Below, one piece after another: positions 1 to 43,075 of a DNA stretch of 64,000 nt. The stretch spans positions 11,142,401 through 11,206,400 of the forward strand of contig CM075206.1 in NCBI GenBank assembly GCA_037577475.1, in the 5' to 3' direction. The notes beneath the pieces were generated by a model, which was given only the letters and a program-made list of their open reading frames with translations, made no database searches and was not told the DNA's origin. Source of the DNA: Chaunax sp. Z400. Lineage: Eukaryota; Chordata; Actinopteri; Lophiiformes; Chaunacidae. Each line of letters opens with the position of its first letter. Within the stretch, counting starts at the first letter, position 1. Position numbers and translations under genes: made by a program.

Positions 1-1671
1 TGGTTTGACCTTTAGACCCCTTTGCCAGCAAATCTGACAACTATTAGCAGGTGTGTGCGCCTCTTAGGACAGAGGACGACTCTCCAGATCCATTCTGCTG
101 TAATTGAGTCTCTGTCCTTGTGTTTAAAAACAACCTGACAGGAGCTTGTAGTTGACATTATTGGATGGCATGCAGGGAGAATGATAGAAGCGGGCTTGGG
201 TAACGGAGTCGAATGTGCGGAGGGGTCAAAGTTGGGTTTAGGTTAAACCTCTGTGTGCACTTGTGTGCGAGGGTGCATGTGTTTGTAATGAAGTCAAAGT
301 AAATATTATTACGCCTGGTGTCCCTCTATCAGGTTCTGTATCATTCCCCTTGTCTCAAGAACCACAAATCATTTCCCAGAATTAGACACAGGAATACCGA
401 ACCCAGCCTATCAGGTCTCATCTGTGTGTTAATGTGTACGTCTGTCAGGCTGTACTGACACGATGTGCGAATAACAGATTGTTGCACCCATTTCTTTCAT
501 TCAGGCTCTCAGTTGCTGCTGCTCCGTCACAATCACAGGGGTCCTTTTTACATTTCCCTGAATTAGACATAAGAATACATAAGCCTTCCTCTGCTGATGT
601 GTGTGTATGCGAGCACATGTACGCTAATGTCTGGGGAAATGGGGAGGGCTGCATGTTTCCACGGTCCTGTAGTCCTCATAAAGAACTGGCTTTACTCCTA
701 ATAGCCGTGGGCTTAACAAATAGTCACATGGGAGCATCGCTGCTATTTTGGCTACATAGGCTTGTCTGTGAGGGCTGACAGTGGACAAGTATCAGAGTCT
801 CAGCTGCGACTTCAGTAACACCTTTTAATGAGGCCGTGAGAGACCAGCCTAATGGCAGGGATTATAATTTAATATGGACTGATCTGATACATGTTGTCTT
901 TATCAGGACTACAGATAGAGCTGTAAATGAGAGGATAATTAGTACATGGTTTTAGCTGACTTGGCAAGTAGGTGATATGTATATTCAGTTCTATTAAAAC
1001 CTCAAAATCTCTTGACCTCATGAACTTGATAATCGAATCAATTTAACGGCATTGCAGAGACGAGAAAGGCGTATCGTTTAAAGTGTGAATGGGAACCATG
1101 CAAGTCGATGAGTTTTCACCCACGCGTCGATGCAGATGTTTCACAATAAAAGCCTTTTCCAGACACGAGGGGCTTCTTCCCACTACAATGCTAGAGGGCT
1201 TTTGATTTGAAATGAATACAGAAAGTCTTTATTTGTGTTAATAGTTTATTGCTGTTACTTTAAAAGCGAGAGGTGATTAAAAAAGAAACTTTCCAAGCCA
1301 AACGTTACTCCACAGTTCTACGTTCTCTGCTTTATCAAAGGAGTATATAAACTACGTTTAAGACTAGATTCTCTGCTAACAAACAGAGTGACAGCTGACT
1401 CATGTCAACTGACATTTTAGGAATTCATTGGTGACTACTTTGACTGTGCCTGGGGTGAAATGATAACATCAGGTTATGTCCTTTCCAGCTATTACAGCAC
1501 CATATTTTAATTGATCAGACAGCAAGAGGATTGCTGTCATTGTTGAGTTATTTTCAATAAATGCGGGCGTGTGTGATCTCAGCCGGTTGTATTAAATCAG
1601 ACACAGCTTTACAACAGATTGACCCTCCCAACAGCAGACATGAGAACACAGCTATGGCATCTCCCAGAACA

Positions 1672-1699
1672 GGTGTGTGTGTGTGTGTGAGTGTGTGTT
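1672..1699. repeat. (GT)n microsatellite
   Basis: Short GT run with one GA interruption. A second at 1882-1914 is similar. Confidence 0.85.
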
Positions 1700-1881
1700 G
1701 TATGCATGCACTCTTGCATTTTCGCATGTAAGGGAAATCTTTTTCCTGAAAGAAGGATTTTCATTCTCTGTGCTTGTGCATGGAAGTGTGTGCGCATGAG
1801 GGATCACAGCAGCAAAAGAGAAGCTCTAAAACCTTTACTCATCTTTGTGTGAAATTTTGTTCAGTCAAAGAGTGGTTCTTT

Positions 1882-1914
1882 CTGTGTGTGTGTGTGTGTG
1901 TGTGCGTGTGTGCA
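1882..1914. repeat. (GT)n microsatellite
   Basis: GT dinucleotides with one GC interruption, 33 bases. Confidence 0.85.
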
Positions 1915-2759
1915 TGCATACGCATGCATCTTGTGTTCTGCATAGAAGCCCCCCGCCCCCCCAGTCCAACAGTAGTGTGTTCCTTCTCAGGTGCTATTTC
2001 AGTCCGACTGTCATCCCAAAATGCTTTTCAGTTGAATGCTTTTCAAAACAATCGTCAGTGGTGCCCCAGGCTCCTTTTACAAGGGTCCTCTGCCGCTCTG
2101 AGGTTTAACATGCTGATCAGTGTAGGGTTGTTTGGCTTGCATGCAAGTGAGGGAAAGAAAAAGACGCAACATATTTTAAATAGGATTTTTCTCTTTGAAA
2201 CAATGGTTTGTAGGATGCGTAGCGATGATGCAGTTTGTCCATTTGTGGATATTTAAGATTAATAACCGTAATTTGATGATGATGAAACAAAGTTAACTTT
2301 GTTATAGTTCCGTTCAAACACAGAGGTTACATGCAACCCTACAGCTACTATCAGACCTAAATTGAGACCCATTTAACCAATTAAAACATCTTGTAGTATG
2401 TTTATTTAAAATGCCAGCCTGACAAAGGGTAAAAAAAAAAAAAGTTATTTTGATGTGGAGGCAGAGGGAAGTGGATTAAAATAAAGATTACAGGAGGGCA
2501 ACATGAGAACAAGACGTAAACCCCTAATGGGTGAGGCAAACAAGTAAGAATCACAAGGTGCGTTACATTGATTAAAAAAGAAAAAACAGGGGGAAAAAAA
2601 CAGAAACTATTTAAAACGGGCTGAAAATGAAAAATGCACAGCAGCAATTAAAACAAAATACACACTAGCAATGTTTAAATACATAGCGACAACAAACAAG
2701 TACAACAAAAGCTGACACAGACGGGGAAAAAGCCAATAAGAGCAGTAAATGAATGAATA

Positions 2760-4300
2760 AATGGAACAATTTTTTAGACCGCTTTCAGCTGCTTCATAAA
2801 AACATCACAGGAGTCTAAAGATCGCAGTGGTAGGGGGAGAGCATTCCGTAATTTGGGTGCAACAATTTGAAAGGCACAGTGACCTCAGGTTTTGTAGAGA
2901 GTTTGAGGGACAGCCGGTGATTTTTGTGCACAGAACCTAAGAGCCCGATTAGGCGTATAAAGGAGAAAGAGGTCAGCAATATACTGTGGTGCTTGACCAT
3001 GTATGTTTCTAAAGGTTAGCACTTGTATTTTAAAATAAATGCGTCAATTAATTGGGAGCCAGTGAAGAGAGCATTACATTAGCGGAATGTTTCTTTTCTT
3101 CGTGTTGTTATTTTTTGTGAAAAGGCAAGCAGCTGCATTTTGGACAATTTGAAGGCGGTTCACAGAAGTTTGATGTAGACAAGCAAAAAGAGCATTACAG
3201 TAATCTAAAAAAGAAGAAATAAAAGCATGTATAATCATCTTCATCTCAACTTTGGTCAATACACACCTTCATTTAGTCATATAAGCTCACGAGACAGACT
3301 GATCAAAGATGACATGCAGATTTTGAAGGCTGTGCTGCACAGAATCACTCAGAGACCCAAAAGAGACCCGACTGATCGCTTTCTCCAGGTTAGAATAACA
3401 CAACTGAATATCATCAGCATAGAATGAGAGCAAATACTGCTAAAACAGCTACTTGTGTGACCAAAAGGCTGCATATACATATAGCGAACAACATAGGACC
3501 CAGAACGGAACCCTGTGGGACACCACATGACAGTATCACTGTGTCAGACATGAACTGGCCAACAGAGACTGAAAAACTTGTGTCAGCAAGGCAGGATGAG
3601 TCAACGGCAGATCCTGAAATACCTACTAACTGGTTTCGTCTGTTCAGTGGAATACCTTCATCAACAGTAATCAAAAGCAGAGCTATGGTCAAGTCATAGC
3701 AATTAAGAACTTTAATAAGGGCCGTTTCTGTTGAATGCAGTTTATGAAAACCTGATTGAAAGGAGTCATGTGTGTCATGCAGCTGTAAGCTGGGAGGCAA
3801 CAACTTTTTCCAGCAGTTTGTACACAAAGGGCAGTTTTCATTTTCATTGGGAGATTTGAGCCCAGATTTTTTCTTTTTCTTTCTTTTTTTTTAGCAGAAG
3901 CTGAACTATAACGTGTTTAAACTGGACAGGAACAGAACCAGTTGAAAGGGAGAGATTAATCATGCCAACAATAGTGGGACCAGTTGAATTAAAAACATTT
4001 TAAATCAAGAGTGAGTGAAGAATGTCAAGGCAGGCTTAATTTTTATGCAGTGGATGAGTAATATCCTCTAAGGAAACACGAGAAAATGGGTTTAAGATTG
4101 TGTACATGGAAACAACAGTGGTGGGATTGTGTGATGACGGGGGGGGGGGGGGGGGGAATTGGCTCTGATATTACTGACTTTGTCCACAGAACATTTTAGA
4201 AAGTTATTGAACTTAGTGTTAGAAAAAAAAAGCAGGCACCTGTGAAGGGGTTGGGGAGACTTTCAAGTTCATCGTCCCGCAGAGAACTTTTGAGCTTCTT
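2760..4300 (-). mobile_element. Degenerate L2/CR1-like LINE fragment (reverse transcriptase and 3' part)
   Basis: The minus strand encodes pieces of a non-LTR reverse transcriptase: FQSGFHKLHSTETALIKVLN, FSVSVGQFMSDTV and CGVPQGSVLGPMLF (about 3780-3450), then a downstream piece in another frame (AFISSFLDYCNALFACLHQT, about 3230-3160) and LQIVQNAAACLFTK. Frames are broken by stops and shifts and the YADD box is not readable, so it is dead. Sequence at 2760-3060 resembles the 3' part of the same kind of element. Clade assignment is from motif memory only. Confidence 0.75.
4139..4157 (+). repeat. Poly-G run
   Basis: About 19 uninterrupted G residues inside the LINE fragment; a G-quadruplex-capable homopolymer. 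Confidence 0.9.
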
Positions 4301-4984
4301 TTGTCAGAAGAAATGTGATTAACGAAATAAGCAGTTCTGGCAACCCTCTGGTAACAAATAGCTGAGCAACACCTGGGGAACATGCAGATATCTCCTCAAG
4401 GCTGATTATCATCATTTAGCATGACAGACTAGCGTCAAGGGATACAGCTCGTGCACAGACACTCAAGTGACATCGTTAAACGTGTTTGCAAGTGTAGCAA
4501 AAGTCTAGATGCAACCTCTTTTTCTCTTTTTCCATCTTAATATCTGTTCTGTAAATCTCGATTTGGGTTTACACGGTTGCACTACTCAGTTGGACAATAT
4601 GTGTTTTTCATCACGGACCTGTGCAACTGCAGCTGTCTCCCCCCGGACACTTCACGGCAGCTTTTGAGTGTTACAGACTGCGGTAGCACCACTTAACCCA
4701 ACTACATCTTTTAGCCATAATTGGCGAGGTCAGGTGCCCTGAATCTGTGCCCTCAGGCAGATTGTTGGGTAAATTATGACTTTAAAAACGGGGAGTACGA
4801 AGGAAGACGTCACTAGTAAGCTGTGCAAGTCACTCTCTTCTCAGCACGGTGTCTTGAAGCTTACCTGATGTTGCATGTTGCAGGTTTATTCAGAATATTT
4901 GCATCCCCCTACTCTGAAATGACGGGTGCCATATAGTTATCAGTATGTCCGTCTTTTGATGTTTTTAATTTCATACAAATTTAA

Positions 4985-5215
4985 TTTGTTTGTTGTTTTC
5001 ATGGAAAGATGGTTTTAAGGTGACTCTGAAGGTCGGTCATCTTCTCCATAACACACTGTAAATCCAAAGCCACATTCACTACTCTAGGCTCACCAAAGGG
5101 CTTTGACATGGCTCTCATTGAGTTTAGAAGGACTGCAGGTCTGTGTGACTGTCATATAATTTAGAGGGCACTATTTATGTTTGTATGAATATAAAGGTGT
5201 TTGCACACCTAACAT
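4985..5215. repeat. Diverged copy of a teleost interspersed repeat
   Basis: Shares phrases with 39935-40235: catggaaa followed by a tgattttaagt-like run, gtctgaaggt, ggtcatctt, and ctcaccaaagg in the same order. Family not named. Confidence 0.45.
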
Positions 5216-8200
5216 GTTTGAATTACAATGGAGCGAGGTGTTTACTGTTTGTTTGGTTCATTTGCTCCAGTTTGAAACGCAGTTATTGAGGTATACCTCA
5301 ACAACGTGACGCCACAAAACCTATGTAGAAGGTCGACAGTAATCCCTTCTCAATAATATATTGAAAAGGAATCGCTTGTTGCCATAAAAGGCTGGAAGAA
5401 ATGACAAAATATTGTGATAATGTCGACTAATTTGAGTCCAAGTTTTCCCCCTTTTTTTGCCCCCCGGTAAGAGAAGCATGCACAGTGTGGTGACTAGTAT
5501 AGTCATCAGAGGAAAGGCGTCCACTCTTTTTTACCCCCCAGGGTATGTGTTTGCATTGCATCATTTTGTGTGTGTGTGTGTTGGTATGTGTTTAAAGATG
5601 ACGGCACACACACACACGCACACATTGAATTATGGTCAAACGACTTATCTTCCACACAGTTGATACCACAAAGCAGTCTGTCCTGCTGGAACTGACAGCA
5701 TATGGAAAACCCGTCTAAATGAGTCCACACATCAATTACATCAACACGTTCTCACCTCGCTCTCTGCCCCCTCCCGCCTCGTTTTGTGTCGCCCCGTCCG
5801 TGTCTTTCCCACATCTCTCTATTCATCACTTCTCTGCCCTTTCGTTCTGTCTGTTCCCTGATCGTTCCAGACTCTGCTCCTGTCTCATCTCCTCCACTGC
5901 TTCTCCTTTGCTGTATAACCAGAGAGCCTGCAGCTCACAATGCAGGATAGATTTGAATGCAGATTCTTTTTGTTGTTGACATAATTATATTCACCATGGC
6001 TTTGTAGACGTTTGTCAACATTGCAATATTTTATTTTATTTTGAGCAATCACACCTTTGTTGGAGAATGCACACAGCAGTGAGTTCTGAAGGACCATCCA
6101 TTAGGTCTGTGTTTAAAGGCTTATTTGATGCCAGAACACAGTATCTTAACTGTGCCAATTGTGAGGTAAACTGTAAAATACAGTGTTTGTGTTACAAAGA
6201 AAGCTACAAAGCATGTGTGCATGTATTGGATTTGCCACATTGCAGCTCCTTGCTGTGTGACTTTTCATAGTAGCTAACATTGAACATTGAAACATTAAAC
6301 ATTTATACAGTACTGTTGTTTGTCTGACCACTGTCAGCGTGTATTATGTTTTTTGTCATCATGTTTGCATCAACATGATGAGGTGCTTTTATTATTTAAT
6401 TTTGCCTGATTAGCTAATTAATGCTGGATTAATTTGCTGGATAAATAGACTTCTTATTTGGTTATTTATCAATACAATATTTCTCAATTGAATTGAAGTT
6501 CCGGAAATTTCACTATATTATCATGCTTGTAATGATATTGTTAAAAAAGAAAAAAAGGCTTAAATGTACTTGGATAGACGATTGTATCCGTCCACCCAGA
6601 TTTTAATGAATAATGCAGAATAAGCCACGGAGAACAAAACTCAATATTTGCACAGTGGACTTAATATTGTTTAGACCTCAAGATCCCTAAACAATTCGCA
6701 TTTGCTCATCAATTTTACGACAGTTTCGCCATTTTAACAACATTCATTCTCTAGTATATCTGCAGCTTTTGTGTTTGCATCCTCCTTTACCCATTCCCAG
6801 TTGTATCATTCAACACAGTTCACAGTCAAAAATATTTCCATATGTGTGGACTTTCTAAAAAAGGAGCCAATAAATGTGACCTGGCAGGGCTCAACAATCA
6901 GGAATGCTTGCTTGCCCCGGGGAAGTAAAACGTCACTTTGATTTAGTAAATCTAGCAATGTCTACGTCTGATTAGGCAGAGGATGTATGCATAACTTAAA
7001 TTACGTATTGCGCAGGTTCGAGAGACAGACAGCCAAGATTCAACATGACAGTTAACAAAGCCTTTGTTGTCATTTGATAACCGTTAATACATAAAACAAT
7101 AGGGGCAAATAAAATGTACTTGGGGCAAGTAGATTTCTGGCCGGCCGGCCTGAAAACATGGCATGATTACGCACTTGAACCATTGGCATAACCCCACTCC
7201 AAGATAATTAAGTATATAAAAGCAACATCAGTGGTAATTGATTTATGCCCGGCTCTGGTGGCTCAAACACGTTTGGCTGTACAGGTACGCCAAAGCATGG
7301 AGCATCCATTTTTACCATCGAAGTGGCGTTTGACATTTGAGAGAGGCGGCGCTCGTCCTGTGATAGGTGGTGGTTTCACCGCCTTCATCAGACACGCCCC
7401 CAAGTGTTTCAGAGCAGAGAATACTGCTTGTTTTTTGTCAATTTTTAAACCGTATTTTGCATACTTGCAGATTTCTTTTTTCCCCCATCATTCAGATTTT
7501 GCTGATTGGTTAATAGCACATTTTCCTGTGATGTGACAAACTAAGAACCTTCTTTAAGAAGTTTCTTTACACCAAACATTGAACCCTGTCTGGTGTGTGT
7601 CTGAACATGACATCTATCTATATATTGTATGTGTTCATTTCTTCAGCTTCATCATTTTGTGTATGAAATGCTGCTTTGATTCACATTTTAACATAAAAGA
7701 AAAGAAATATTTTGATTCATTTACCTCCCTGTGCACTCGATGAAAATCTAGCAGGAGACAGGCTAGTCATTTTGTCTGCACGAAAGCTTAGCGGCACAAT
7801 TTAGTGTGAATGTGCTAACGCCAAGATTTGTGTGTGTGTCTGAATGTGTGTGTTTGTGGTGAGACCTTGACCTTGACTGAATGGAGGAGGCTGTTCTGTG
7901 AATGACTCAAACTCCCTCTGTCATACAGTGGTATGTAACAGGCCATAAAGCATGCTTAAGTCCCACTCTGGTTTCAGGGAGTGGAATGCCCCACCCCTTG
8001 TCCCGCTGCAGCTTGACCCCGCCCCTTCCTCACACTCTGAAATAGCCACGTCCTTGTCCCCACACGAAGCACAGTGTGATTCGGGGTGTATATATGCGGC
8101 CGTAGTTGATTGAGGAGCAGATTGCTGGTGACAGGTCACACTGCGTTCTGTCCCTCCTGCCCCCCAGATTAGCCCCCCAGAGCTCCCCACCTTGCCCTCC

Positions 8201-8338
8201 TCTCCTCTGACTCCCCACCTGTTGGGATCCCTCTGTTTCTCCCTCACATGCACACACGGTGGACAATCTGCGTTAACAGAATTCACTTATTTGTCCGTCA
8301 CTCACTCTGTGTGTGATGAAGGCCATTACGAGTCATTA

Positions 8339-8339
<1 letters not shown>

Positions 8340-8426
<87 letters not shown>

Positions 8427-8461
8427 GTGTGTGTAGGTGTGTGTAGGTGTGTGTGTGTGTT
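8340..8461. repeat. Long (GT)n microsatellite with AGGTGTGT variant units
   Basis: About 42 GT units followed by three GT blocks interrupted by AG. It lies 310 bases upstream of the exon at 8772, in the POLA1 sense orientation. Confidence 0.97.
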
Positions 8462-8583
8462 GCCCGCCTGGGATGTGTGTGGGTTGAAAAGATGCCTGTC
8501 ACAGCACACTCGCATAATTGCCCTCTTAGCCAATTATCCTCCATTTAAAAGCAAGTCACCTGCTTTGCTCCCTTGTTCACACA

Positions 8584-8584
<1 letters not shown>

Positions 8585-8619
<35 letters not shown>
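8585..8619. repeat. (AC)n microsatellite
   Basis: 35 bases of AC, in opposite orientation to the GT array 120 bases to its left; the two could pair in single-stranded DNA or RNA. Confidence 0.95.
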
Positions 8620-8621
<2 letters not shown>

Positions 8622-8771
8622 AAATAACATAGAAACTTAAGGTGAAATCATTGTTTGTTCCCGAGTGATATGTTTATTTACTGTGCTGAAATGCCGCATA
8701 TGTTGTAAGGCTTTCTGTTTTTTGCTTTGTGAGTCACCATTCAATAATGTTGTGTTTCCTTCTTCCCTCAG

Positions 8772-38741
<29,970 letters not shown>

Positions 38742-39214
38742 AACAACAACGACACCTACACATCTGTAAAGATGGCGTCGCCAAGATGCTCCGACGTCTG
38801 AGTCCGAACCGGAGATCTGCACATTCAGCTGCATCGGTTTTCTGCTATTGGTGTTCGATTATATCTGGATTGGTGATTTTAGGCCTTGACCTCCTGACCC
38901 ATATCATCTACTCTGACCCTGATGTGAAACCCAATCACACCTCTTCCTTTCTCCACTTTCTTCACATAGACACTCATTGCTTCACCCCATCACCCTGAAT
39001 CTGTATGGTAAAGGGGGGGGAGTAATCATACTTAAATGACAGCCTTTTGTATGTGTGTATGTGAGAGAGAGAAAGAGAGAGAAAAAGTGACTTGTCCTCA
39101 GAGCAGCCAGTATACTCCAAAAGCTGGTAATTAGCCAATGATAGTGACCCTGGCCACTAAGCCCACTGGATGCCTGCAGCGATCGGACACTTGCTCTGAT
39201 TACCACCATTCATC

Positions 39215-39334
<120 letters not shown>

Positions 39335-39669
39335 TCAGACGATGATAGAAAGGAGGAAGCGGCGAGTGACGGGTGAAGGAGGCCACACGTTGTGCTCCCT
39401 CGCTCCTTTGTCTCCATATCGAACAGCTGATCTCCTTCCCCTCCACTGCCTCTTTTCACTCTTCTTCCTCCCTCCCTCCCCTGTACAGATTGTGTTTTAA
39501 TGCCTGTAATTGTCTGTGTTCCAAGTTGTGTTGCTCAGGTGGGTTTATGTAATAAAATTAATACAATTTTTTCGATGAGCAGCAAATGTCATGTATTGGG
39601 TGTTTTGATGTCGTTGAGAAGCTTTTTTAATACTGAAAACTCAATAAAAAAAGTTACATGTATGAGATT

Positions 39670-39675
39670 AATAAA
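39670..39675 (+). terminator. POLA1: Likely main polyadenylation signal of POLA1
   Basis: AATAAA is followed about 20-30 bases later by ggcggtgtgaggtg, a GT-rich downstream element. Alternative AATAAA hexamers lie at 39551-39556 and 39643-39648. Confidence 0.55.
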
Positions 39676-39934
39676 GGCTCATCTTCTTTTATTGGCGGTG
39701 TGAGGTGATAGAAATGAGTGGATTTATATCCTGAAGGGTCTTCATGTTTCCTTTTACCACTGGACTCTCATACAACAAGCGTCTCATGAAAGTGAAGTTT
39801 ATTACAAACCAAATGAAAAGAGTGTTTGGGATACGGTTTGATAAATCAGGCTCCCCTTCACTTAATTTGACTCCATATTTAAAGACTAAGTCCGATGTTC
39901 TGTATTTTTATCTGGAGCATGTTTCAAGTTTACA

Positions 39935-40235
39935 TACTAGCTTCACCAAACTAACATTTAAACCACGATAAGTATAGTTGTGCCTTTAGATATTTTGAAT
40001 TTTCTCCCTTTTTTTTAGGTGGTTTCCATGGAAATGTGATTTTCAAGTTGAGTCTGAAGGGTGGTCATCTTGTCTGCAGCATATCTCACAAACTATACAT
40101 TCTTGCTTCACCAGACTTCACACATAAACATTTGTAGTTGTGCCTTATAATAATACAAATCTTATTTTTCCATGGAAAGGTGATTTTAAGTTTGGTCAAC
40201 ACACTAGACTCACCAAAGGAATGGAGGTTATATCA
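39935..40235. repeat. Tandem pair of an interspersed repeat, unit about 165 bases
   Basis: Two units start at gcttcacca (39940 and 40105), each followed by gtagttgtgcctt-like text and a tccatggaaa plus tgatttt run. Related diverged copies are at 4985-5215 and, probably, 46625-46900. Confidence 0.55.
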
Positions 40236-40239
40236 TATA

Positions 40240-41049
40240 CTGATGCATATGTTGTACAATACTTTTTGTAAAGGTCTTGTTAAACCTCAACAAATCCAAT
40301 GAAAAGACCAAAACCAACAATAAATTATGACTCCTCATTATGTTCTACTTTGAACCATTTTCAGACAGTAAATGCGAAAGTGTGGCGAAACGTACATAAG
40401 CATTGTTGGCATTTGTTAAAAAAAAAAATAGAACATCACCAGGCTTAATCTTTCAATATGGTGTCAAATAGAGTGAAAGGATGCTTGATTTGACAAAAAG
40501 AAGACAGAGGGCGTCTTAGTTTAACTTGATTTTGGGGGAATAAACAGTTGTTGATTTCTAATAAGCGATTTCACTCGCATAAATAAAATCCTCTATTATA
40601 TATACTTAATTTTGTGATATGGTGCAATTTGTGGAACATCAATTAACTTCATGATTAAATTACATCTGTCACGTTCATACATATCAATGTGGGAAAAATT
40701 GAAAGAAAAACCAATTTAGACACAAACCAGTATCATTGATTCTTAATCCGGCAAAATGCACTTCCTGTATCGTCACATACATTCTAAACGTCTGTATTTC
40801 TAATCCTGCAGTTGAAGTTCGATCTTTACTCCCCACATGAAGTATTTCACCATTTTCCTCCCAATAATTCTCCTTTGTGTTAACACAGAGGGATTTTTTT
40901 GACTCCATTCCGCCGCGTACATTTCCATAAACACTGCACGCCTCATAAATCACTTCAAACCACTGTGACTGGTGAAGGCAGCCTTAAGTGAGCTGAACAC
41001 TTAAACCATGCTTCTCTGTGCAATGGATAGAACATGCTGCGTGTGTGAG
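40240..41049. other. POLA1-ARX intergenic DNA, nothing recognised
   Basis: AT-rich, no gene, no obvious repeat family. Confidence 0.5.
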
Positions 41050-42262
41050 AGAGAAAGTGTCTCGGTGCATTTAAAGCTAATAATTTTGCATATTCATTCA
41101 ATCATATCAACTCCGCTATATACTTCTCCCACATTTGCCAAGCTTGTTGGGAATTAATCAACTGGAGCCACACATGCACAGGCCTGCTATTCCCAGTACA
41201 GGCTTTTTTTAAAGTGTGAGGGCCTCATTTTGTCCTCCCAGTTTGGAGTAAAAACCAGTCAGATTGAGTCCCTGCATTAATTCGACCCTGCTAAGCTAAT
41301 AAGGCCGAACAAATCTCTTTGTATTGTTGCGTTAAGCTTTATTGCTTGTCGTTTTGACCAGCGATGGACAAGGTAGGCTTTGATGAGGGAATTAGTCCCC
41401 TATTCTGTCCCCGTTATTCATGGCGCGGTGGAACATACAAGCAGCAGAGAGGGTGTCAAAAAGAGAGCCGGTCCTATTGCAAAGTGTCTCCCTTGTTGGA
41501 GCTGAAAGGGCGGTTATGAGACGATAAACCGCTTAATACACTGAGCTAATTGGATGAGAGCAAGAGAGACGGGGAATTAAGGGGCGATCCGAGAGAGGAG
41601 CGGAGTGCCATGGCCCTGCTATTCAGGTCTTTCATCGGGGCCGGTTCTCCGCCTGGTGGGAGGAGGAGAGAGGAGGGGGCTGTTCATCAAAGCGCCTTTT
41701 AGAGATCCTCTCCCGGGGACTGAGTGAGGGCTGATCCGGCTGAGTCTGTGGAGTGATTGGACCTATTCTCTCAGGCAGGGACTTGGTGGGAGAAACGAGG
41801 CCCGGGAGAATCCAAATCACCGGTCAAATCATGTCCAATCGCTGGGGGGAATGGTGCTGATGAAAATGGGCACGACAAGTCAGTGGGAGGACACTTTCTG
41901 GACACCTGGGTTTAACCTGTGAGAGGGCAGGAGCATTAAGGCCCAGTGCATTGACACAATCCACCAAATCATGCACGTTTCCGTCTGTCCCCCCCAGAGC
42001 CAATTTGTAAGAAAAGACCGCGTGATTGAACTGTATTCACATGTCTTATATCAACATTCATTATCATGCAACAGAAAACCTCATGGGCCTAATCCCGAGT
42101 CCAGGCCTGTCCTTTTATAAGAGCGCACACATCCAACAAGTGTGACTTTATAAATCCAGCTATTGCCCCGCGACAGCATTTCAATTTTCTCGCCTTTTTG
42201 CGCTGCAAAGGAAGTTAAGCCTCACTCACAGCAGGCCACCCGCCTCCCAACATTCCCTTGAT
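41050..42262. promoter_or_regulatory. Candidate cluster of ARX enhancers in the POLA1-ARX gap
   Basis: About 1.2 kb without simple repeats. Contains gctaataattttgcatattcattc (POU/homeodomain-like), ctgctaagctaataagg, gagggaattagtcccc (near-palindromic), gagctaattggatgag and gggaattaagggg. Composition and position downstream of ARX suggest several adjacent conserved elements. Inference only. Confidence 0.5.
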
Positions 42263-42500
42263 ATTAGGGACAAATTGGTTTGCTATTCATTAGTTATACT
42301 CACATTAGAACTCACAGAACAATCTCATCCAAACCCTACAGGGGGAAAAAACACGCTCCACTGGGCTCAAGCAAAAGAATAGGAATTTTTTTTTTTAAAC
42401 CCAGAGCTCATATATTGATGGTGGCTTTTGCGCAGATGGGAAAATTATTTTCATCACTTTTCTCTTCTTTTTTGTCTTGCAACATGGTCCAAGGCGCATG

Positions 42501-42502
<2 letters not shown>

Positions 42503-42553
<51 letters not shown>

Positions 42554-42556
42554 GTG
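42503..42556. repeat. (TG)n microsatellite
   Basis: About 25 TG units with one CG interruption near the right end. Confidence 0.95.
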
Positions 42557-42559
42557 ACG

Positions 42560-43075
42560 TATAAGGATAAATTCATATAGTCCCCATCTGTCTATTATCG
42601 GATCTAATCCCTGCTTGTTTGGACTAAATTGAGTGATTAACAGGTGAAAGACCTGCTGAAGGAATTAGTAGAGGTTTTTTTTTTTTTTTTTTCCACAGAT
42701 GAAGACAATAAAAAGAGGAACTACTTTAATCCGCAGGGTAATTTCACGCGATTTGGCCGGGTACCATAGATGGGTCATACGGAGGAGAGAAAGCATTGAT
42801 AGTCCAGCATTACTTTGAGATCCAATTGGTGGTGATGGTGGTGGGTGGAGGGAGGTGGTGTTAGGGGAATTAAATCTACGAGGTGTGTGCGTGAAAGCCG
42901 TAAAATGAAGTGGTTTGTAACTTCATTAATGACAAAGGGGACTCGCTTCCATCGACAAGGCATTACAGATGTTAAGACCAATTTAGAGCCTTTAAAGGGG
43001 TTTAAAGGAAGTTTTGTGACGGGCCCCCCCACATAAAGTGGGTGATCTAATTGAAAACCCCTCGCCTTTGTCGCT
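42560..43075. promoter_or_regulatory. Candidate enhancer-like block 3' of ARX
   Basis: Contains ggataaattcatatagtcc, gagtgattaacagg, ctttaatccgcagggtaatttcacgcg, ggggaattaaatctacg and cttcattaatgac. Interrupted by poly-T at about 42675-42692. Inference only. Confidence 0.45.

Larger units (their letters stand above)
1..8771 (+). other. POLA1: POLA1 intron (5' end outside window)
   Basis: No coding exon is recognised. It holds a LINE remnant (about 2760-4300), a poly-G run (4139-4157), GT microsatellites, and otherwise AT-rich unique-looking DNA. All open frames here lack family resemblance or are reading frames through GT repeats. That it is intron follows from the exon at 8772 being internal to POLA1. 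Confidence 0.8.

Noticed and set aside
3424..3699. 91-residue + strand frame
   Set aside because: Antisense shadow of the LINE reverse transcriptase fragment on the minus strand.
8340..8461. Regular repeat units considered as a CRISPR-like array
   Set aside because: It is a simple dinucleotide microsatellite with point interruptions, in a vertebrate genome; no spacers.
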